DNA of 33,416 bases. Source: Chloroflexota bacterium (GTDB lineage: Bacteria > Chloroflexota > Limnocylindria > Limnocylindrales > CSP1-4). Numbering within the stretch: the first letter of the stretch is position 1; each line of letters starts with the position of its first letter. The stretch lies in assembly GCA_027364875.1 (NCBI GenBank), contig DAHXON010000037.1, positions 1 to 33,416 on the forward strand, written 5' to 3'. The position numbers and the translations under genes are program-made. Positions 29,541-33,416 of the stretch are shown one piece after another. Under the pieces are notes generated by a model. That model made no database searches. It was not told the DNA's origin and worked only from the letters and a program-made list of their open reading frames with translations.

Positions 29541-30533
29541 CTAGAGCGAGACGCCCAGGCCGACCAGGATCGCGATCGCGCCGGCAGCGTCGTAGGCGAT
29601 GTGCGGGCCCGACTGCGGGATCTCGATCGTCAGCTTCGCGGCGCCGATCGTGACCTCCATCCGGGTCCGGTCCAGACCCTGGACCTCGAGCGACGTCACC
29701 GCAACGTCCAGCTTGGGACGGGCGAAGCCGCACGACGGGCAGCTGTAGTCGCCCATGTGCGAGAGATAGACGTGGCGGTACTTGAGATCCGCCCGGCATT
29801 TGGGACAGCGGATCGTGTCCGCGGCCCGAGTTATCCGATCCGTGGACTTCTTGAGCTGCAGCCCGAAGGTGACGCGCTTGCCGGCCCGCCCGGAGGCGAG
29901 CGTCGCGACCATCGGATCGTCCGCGTTCACGATCAGGGCCGAGTCCTCCGGCAGCGACGCGGCCACGGATTCGATCGCGTCGGCGACGGCGTAGATCTCG
30001 CCGAAGCGATCCAGCTGATCGCGGAACAGGTCCGTGACCAGAAGCGCCCGCGGCAGCGTCTCGGGGGCCACCTGCGGCAGCGCGCCTTCGTCCACCTCGG
30101 CCACGAGGACGGCGTCGGGGAGACGGCCGCTCAGCGAGGCGGAGCTGACGGCGAGGCTCGTGACTCCCTGGATCAGGTTGGCGCCCGCGGAGTTGTGGCG
30201 GACCTCGATGCCCTCGCCACGCAACAGCGCGGCGGTGAAGCGGGCGGTGGTGGTCTTGCCGTTGCTGCCCGTGATGGCGACGAGGGGCACTCCAGCGGCG
30301 CGGACGAGCTTGTCGAGGATTCGCGGGTCCACTCGTCGCGCCACCATTCCGGTAATGGCGGTGCCGCCCCCTCGACCGATCAGTCGAGTGGCGACGGCGG
30401 CACTCTTGCCCGCGAGCAGGGCAAGGACGGTCCGGGGGGAGATGGCGGTGGAGTCGCCAGCGGGACGCCGGTCGATGAGGCTGGTCACGGCGGGCAGTGT
30501 ACCGGGTAGGGGCGCTCTTCCGCCTGACGGCAT
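29541..30533 (-). CDS. murT: MurT, Mur-ligase part (N-terminal fragment ending at TAG)
   Basis: MurT is the ATP-dependent ligase subunit that amidates the D-glutamate of lipid II together with GatD. This frame of 330 aa has the Mur ligase P-loop AITGSNGKTTTARF (about 86-98), NSAGANLIQGV, a DLFRDQLDRFGE motif, NADDP, and the four-cysteine zinc ribbon typical of MurT (CPKC at 243-246, CPSC at 265-268). It stops at TAG after GVGLGVSL-type residues, where the family continues for about 150 more. Start may be the ATG at 30533 or the GTG at 30488, which begins VTSLIDRRP and fits the usual N-terminus better; neither has a strong ribosome site. The fragment lacks the GatD-interaction domain. Confidence 0.88.
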   Translation of the reverse strand: MPSGGRAPLPGTLPAVTSLIDRRPAGDSTAISPRTVLALLAGKSAAVATRLIGRGGGTAITGMVARRVDPRILDKLVRAAGVPLVAITGSNGKTTTARFTAALLRGEGIEVRHNSAGANLIQGVTSLAVSSASLSGRLPDAVLVAEVDEGALPQVAPETLPRALLVTDLFRDQLDRFGEIYAVADAIESVAASLPEDSALIVNADDPMVATLASGRAGKRVTFGLQLKKSTDRITRAADTIRCPKCRADLKYRHVYLSHMGDYSCPSCGFARPKLDVAVTSLEVQGLDRTRMEVTIGAAKLTIEIPQSGPHIAYDAAGAIAILVGLGVSL

Positions 30534-30672
30534 CCATCCGCACGCCGCACGAAGAGGACCGTCGGGCCAGCCCGATGGTCAGGCAGGGCGCAGACTGAAG
30601 CCGATGGGACCGGGTCGCGATGGGTCGAATGTCCAGGTATCGCCACGCTCTCCGGTGGTCTACGGTCTGGCG

Positions 30673-30826
30673 ATGGCACCGATACTTCGCCGCTACATGC
30701 CCGGCGTCCTGCGGCGCGCCGCGCTCCTGAGCGTCTCCGTTTTCGTGGCACTCTCCACCGCGGGCGCTGCCAGCGCTGCGCCCGCGGGTCTCCGCCAGCG
30801 CTTCCACACTCTCGGTCCCGCCCCAG
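30673..30826 (+). other. Signal-peptide-coding frame displaced from the following secreted protein
   Basis: The ATG at 30673 opens a classical signal peptide in frame 1: basic RRYMPGVLRR, hydrophobic AALLSVSVFVALSTAG, and a cleavage site after ASA. The long secreted protein that follows is in frame 2 and has no ATG of its own before a GTG at 30827. Removing one G from the GGG at 30786-30788 would join the frames as a continuous export signal and mature N-terminus. I therefore regard this segment as the start of the same gene. Confidence 0.6.
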
Positions 30827-33214
30827 GTGGCCGCGACGCTCCCGCCGCTGCCGGCTCGCTGGCCCTCGACCAATCTCGAGATCGGACTCATGGATTCGCC
30901 CGGCGGCGCTTCCGCGCTGCACGCCAGCGGGGCCTACAAGTTCCGCTATCAGTACCTGTGCGGCGGCGTGAACACGGGGAGCGGCAGCGGTTGGTCCACG
31001 TGGAACCCGAACGGCACATTCGCGAGCAACTACGTAGACGAATCCGTCGCCGCCGGCATCACGCCGGTCTTCATCTACTACCAGATGCTCCAGTCCAAAC
31101 CGGGCATCGACGACCTCAACGCCAAACTCGTGACCGAAAGCCAGGCCGACCTCGAGAACCTGCGAAACACCTCCACGATGAGGTCGTACTGGGCGGACGT
31201 CCGGCTGATGTTCCAGCGCCTGGGCGCCTACAGCCAGGCCGTCGTCATCGATGTCGAGCCGGATCTCTGGGGTTACATCCAGCAGGCCTCCACCGGAGAC
31301 AACGCCGCAACCGTCCCCGCTGCCGTCGCGAGCAGCGGCGACGCCGACGTCGCGGGCTTCGCCAACAACGCCGCCGGCTTCGCCCAGGCGTTCGTCAAGC
31401 TCCGCAACCAGTACGCACCGAACGTGATCCTGGGCTACCACATGAGCACCTGGGGCACGCTCAACGACCCCATCTCCCAACACATCCCGCTCGACCAGAT
31501 AGACGCGCTGGCCGACCGATCGGCGGCTTTCGAGATCTCGACCGGCGCGTCGTTCGACGTCGGCTTCGGCGACCCGTCGGACCGCGACGCGGCCTTCAAG
31601 CAGTACATCTACGGCGACGGCGGCAACAGCTGGTGGAGCGCGGACGACTACGCGCGCTGGAACCGCTGGATGGGCCGGTTCACAGGCGATTCGGGCCTGC
31701 GAATGGTGCTCTGGCAGATCCCGCTGGGCAACACGAAGATGCGGGCGATGAACAACACCTGGGGCCACTACCAGGACAACCATGTCGAGACCTGGCTGGG
31801 CGACGGGGCGAGCGCAAACCTGGCGGCGACCGTCGATTCGGGTGTGATCGCGCTGCTGTTCGGCGGCGGCGCCGCCGGAACCACTGCCGCGGCCGACACG
31901 ATGGGCGATGGCGTCACGAACCCCGCGGCCCTCAACGGCAACACGACGGCGTCCTACAGCGCCGACGACGACGGCGGCTACTTCCGCCACCAGACGAACG
32001 CCTACTACTCGGCGGGCGCCATGCCGCTGCCGTCGACTGGCGTCGTGCCTGCCACGCCCACCACCTATCACGCCCTGTCCCCCGCGCGGATCCTCGACAC
32101 GCGGGTCAAGCAGGGAATCGCGGGCGCCCTCCGATCGCACGTGGCCCAGTCATTCGCGGTCCGAGGCCAGGGCGGCGTCCCGGTAGAGGCCACCGCCGTG
32201 ACCGGCAACCTGACCGTCACCCAGCAGACGAGCCTCGGCTTCCTGTACGTCGGCCCGAACTCGATCAACGACCCCACCAGCTCCACCCTCAACTTTCCGA
32301 AGGGCGACGATCGGGCCAACGCGGTGACGGTCGCCCTGAGCGCCGACGGCAGGCTGTGGGTCACGTACGCGGCGCCGGTCCGGAACACGCCTACGGCCCA
32401 GGTGATCTTCGATGTCACGGGCTACTTCACTGCGGACACGACCGGGGCCACGTACCACCCGATCGCGCCAGCCCGCATCCTGGATACCCGGACGAACCAG
32501 GGCATCGCGGGGTCGCTCCGGTCGCATCAAGCCCAGGGATTCGCCGTCCGCGGCCAGCCAGGCGTGCCTTCGGAAGCGGTCGCCGTCACCGGCAACCTGA
32601 CCGTGACCGGCCAGTCGAGTCTGGGCTACCTGTACGTCGGACCGGCGCCCGTCGACAACCCGACGAGCTCAACCTTGAACTTCCCACTCGGCGACGATCG
32701 AGCCAACGCCGTCACAGTCGAGCTTTCCGGCGACGGCAAGCTCTACGTGACGTTCGCCGCTCCTTCGCTGGGTCCCACCGCGCACGCCATCTTCGACGTC
32801 ACCGGCTACTTCACGGCGGACGGCAGCGGCTCGGCGTACGTACCTCTGACGCCGTTCCGCATCCTTGACACCAGGAGCAACCGGGGCATCGCAGGCGCCC
32901 TCCGTTCGCACGCGGGCCAGGGCTTCACGGTCGCCGGGGCAGGCGGCGTGCCCTCGACCGCGACCGCGGTGACGGGCAACCTCACCGTCACCCAGCAGTC
33001 GAATCTCGGATTCCTGTACGTCGGCCCGCAGCAGGCGGACAAACCGACGAGCTCGACGCTCAACTTCCCCAAGGGCGACGACCGGGCCAACGCGCTTACG
33101 GTGGCAGTGGGCACGGACGGCAGACTCTGGGTCACCTATGCCGCACCAATCTACGGACCCACGGCCCACGGCATCTTCGACGTGACCGGGTACTTCGTGC
33201 CCGCGACGCCCTGA
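30827..33214 (+). CDS. Secreted protein: putative glycosidase-like barrel plus three C-terminal PxRILDTR-type repeats
   Basis: The open frame (795 aa from GTG 30827) probably belongs to a longer gene whose signal peptide lies in the neighbouring frame from 30673. The first 400 or so residues look like a TIM-barrel glycosidase-like domain: ITPVFIYYQML, a VVIDVEPDLWGY strand end with acidic residues (about 139-150), NVILGYHMSTWGT, WWSADDYARWNRWMG and MVLWQIPLGN. I cannot assign a family or substrate. Three repeats of about 128 residues follow. Each opens with Pro-x-Arg-Ile-Leu-Asp-Thr-Arg and contains AVTGNLTVT, LGFLYVGP-like, TSSTLNFP, DDRANA and IFDVTGYF. Such repeats are known from outer-surface proteins of Actinobacteria and Chloroflexota, probably as beta-rich binding modules. 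Confidence 0.82.
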   Translation: MAATLPPLPARWPSTNLEIGLMDSPGGASALHASGAYKFRYQYLCGGVNTGSGSGWSTWNPNGTFASNYVDESVAAGITPVFIYYQMLQSKPGIDDLNAKLVTESQADLENLRNTSTMRSYWADVRLMFQRLGAYSQAVVIDVEPDLWGYIQQASTGDNAATVPAAVASSGDADVAGFANNAAGFAQAFVKLRNQYAPNVILGYHMSTWGTLNDPISQHIPLDQIDALADRSAAFEISTGASFDVGFGDPSDRDAAFKQYIYGDGGNSWWSADDYARWNRWMGRFTGDSGLRMVLWQIPLGNTKMRAMNNTWGHYQDNHVETWLGDGASANLAATVDSGVIALLFGGGAAGTTAAADTMGDGVTNPAALNGNTTASYSADDDGGYFRHQTNAYYSAGAMPLPSTGVVPATPTTYHALSPARILDTRVKQGIAGALRSHVAQSFAVRGQGGVPVEATAVTGNLTVTQQTSLGFLYVGPNSINDPTSSTLNFPKGDDRANAVTVALSADGRLWVTYAAPVRNTPTAQVIFDVTGYFTADTTGATYHPIAPARILDTRTNQGIAGSLRSHQAQGFAVRGQPGVPSEAVAVTGNLTVTGQSSLGYLYVGPAPVDNPTSSTLNFPLGDDRANAVTVELSGDGKLYVTFAAPSLGPTAHAIFDVTGYFTADGSGSAYVPLTPFRILDTRSNRGIAGALRSHAGQGFTVAGAGGVPSTATAVTGNLTVTQQSNLGFLYVGPQQADKPTSSTLNFPKGDDRANALTVAVGTDGRLWVTYAAPIYGPTAHGIFDVTGYFVPATP
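32066..33214 (+). repeat. Three in-frame repeats of about 128 codons
   Basis: Repeats start at 32066, 32453 and 32837, so the first two periods are 387 and 384 nt, and the last ends at the stop codon. They differ in many residues, but the motif order is the same in each, showing duplication within the gene. Confidence 0.9.
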
Positions 33215-33224
33215 GCTGGAACTA

Positions 33225-33257
33225 CCCCTTTGAGGGGCCCGTTGGAAAGCCTATGAT
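33225..33257 (+). promoter_or_regulatory. Small hairpin overlapped by a candidate promoter
   Basis: CCCCT-TTG-AGGGG (33225-33237) is a 5-bp stem 10 nt after the stop of the secreted-protein gene, a weak terminator at best. TTGAGG (33230-33235) and TATGAT (33252-33257), 16 nt apart, match four and five of six positions of the sigma70 consensus and could serve the gene starting at 33340. Confidence 0.35.
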
Positions 33258-33339
33258 CTCGCTGTCTTCGAATCCGGCCTGACTGGAGCGGGCCGTCGAG
33301 GCCGCGCCTGGAGGAGGCGCGCGAGCGGGCGAGGGTCTG

Positions 33340-33416
33340 ATGGGACGGCGAGGCTTCTCGGCGGCCATGCCGCGGCGCGTCGGCAGCGTGGTAGTGGGCG
33401 TCGCCCTGTTTATGAG
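33340..33416 (+). CDS. Start of an exported protein (cut by window edge)
   Basis: ATG at 33340 follows GAGGG by about 5 nt and opens a frame of 25 codons to the edge. It begins MGRRGFSAAMPRRVGS, then VVVGVALFM, which is a basic region followed by a hydrophobic stretch, as in a signal peptide or first membrane helix. Too little remains to name a family. The same-strand position after the secreted protein and a TATGAT box upstream agree with a real gene. Confidence 0.5.
   Translation, partial: MGRRGFSAAMPRRVGSVVVGVALFM

Noticed and set aside
29541-29543. Genome-wide recoding of TAG as sense
   Set aside because: Several well-supported genes in the window end in TAG, among them the glycolipid-binding-domain gene, the MalF-type permease, the sugar-binding lipoprotein and tatC.
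30034-30672. Plus-strand frame opposite murT continuing into the signal peptide at 30673
   Set aside because: The part before 30673 is antisense to the Mur ligase domain. Only the signal-peptide segment has a protein-like pattern.
33267-33273. TTCGAAT, resembling the T-loop of a tRNA
   Set aside because: The bases on either side (CTGTC and CCGGC) do not pair, and no acceptor or anticodon stem fits around it.

Overview
The window is a very GC-rich (clearly above 60 % G+C), densely coded piece of bacterial chromosome. Gene content points to a free-living Chloroflexota-type (or possibly actinobacterial) cell: sigma70-like promoters, GTG/TTG starts, an F420-type luciferase-like oxidoreductase, the MurT/GatD pair that amidates lipid II, Tat components with long Pro/Gln-rich tails, and a secreted protein with repeats that each open with a Pro-x-Arg-Ile-Leu-Asp-Thr-Arg motif. 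This taxonomic call is an inference from gene content only. There are no rRNA, tRNA, transposase, phage or CRISPR genes in the window.

Layout. (1) 1..2747, minus strand: nucleoside hydrolase (cut by the left edge), a putative glycolipid-binding-domain protein, an unrecognised 120-aa protein and a first TatA. A small two-helix membrane protein is divergent to them (2932..3162). (2) 3209..13035, minus strand: a galactoside-use cluster, transcribed from a binding-protein gene at 13035 through two sugar permeases, a GH36 alpha-galactosidase and a GH2 beta-galactosidase, and perhaps on into an LLM-class oxidoreductase. (3) 13036..13250: a compact divergent control region with a good minus-strand promoter, a perfect palindrome and a 10-bp-spaced direct repeat. 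(4) 13251..19248, plus strand: DeoR-type regulator, galT, a second tatA, galK, tatC, then purE and a NUDIX hydrolase. (5) 19266..24153: an orphan GAF/PAS histidine kinase (minus) divergent from an ABC exporter whose ATPase carries an N-terminal PLDc_N-like membrane domain. (6) 24182..26851: an ECF sigma factor overlapping a single-pass membrane protein with about seven BNR/YCF48-type repeats. The pair is flanked by a perfect 29-bp direct repeat and adjoins an array of a 16-bp motif. (7) 27118..30533: a VOC-family protein, then convergent gatD and murT; murT is broken by one in-frame TAG. (8) 30673..33416: a secreted protein with a barrel-like domain and three 128-residue repeats, its signal peptide in a different frame from the body, followed by the first codons of another exported protein.

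How the genes work together. The central cluster describes uptake of a galactoside by a CUT1-type ABC transporter, cytoplasmic cleavage by alpha- and beta-galactosidases, and entry of galactose into the Leloir pathway through GalK and GalT under a DeoR-type regulator. The sugar-binding lipoprotein has a twin-arginine signal, and the divergent operon interleaves tatA and tatC with galT and galK, so the transporter and the export machinery it needs may be co-expressed. No ATPase for the sugar transporter, no galE and no galM lie in the window.

The most unusual points are the gal/tat interleaving with a 13-bp hairpin inside the start of galK, the amber codon in murT beside a GatD with a roughly 195-residue extension, the PLDc_N-ABC ATPase fusion, and the repeat-flanked sigma/beta-propeller module.
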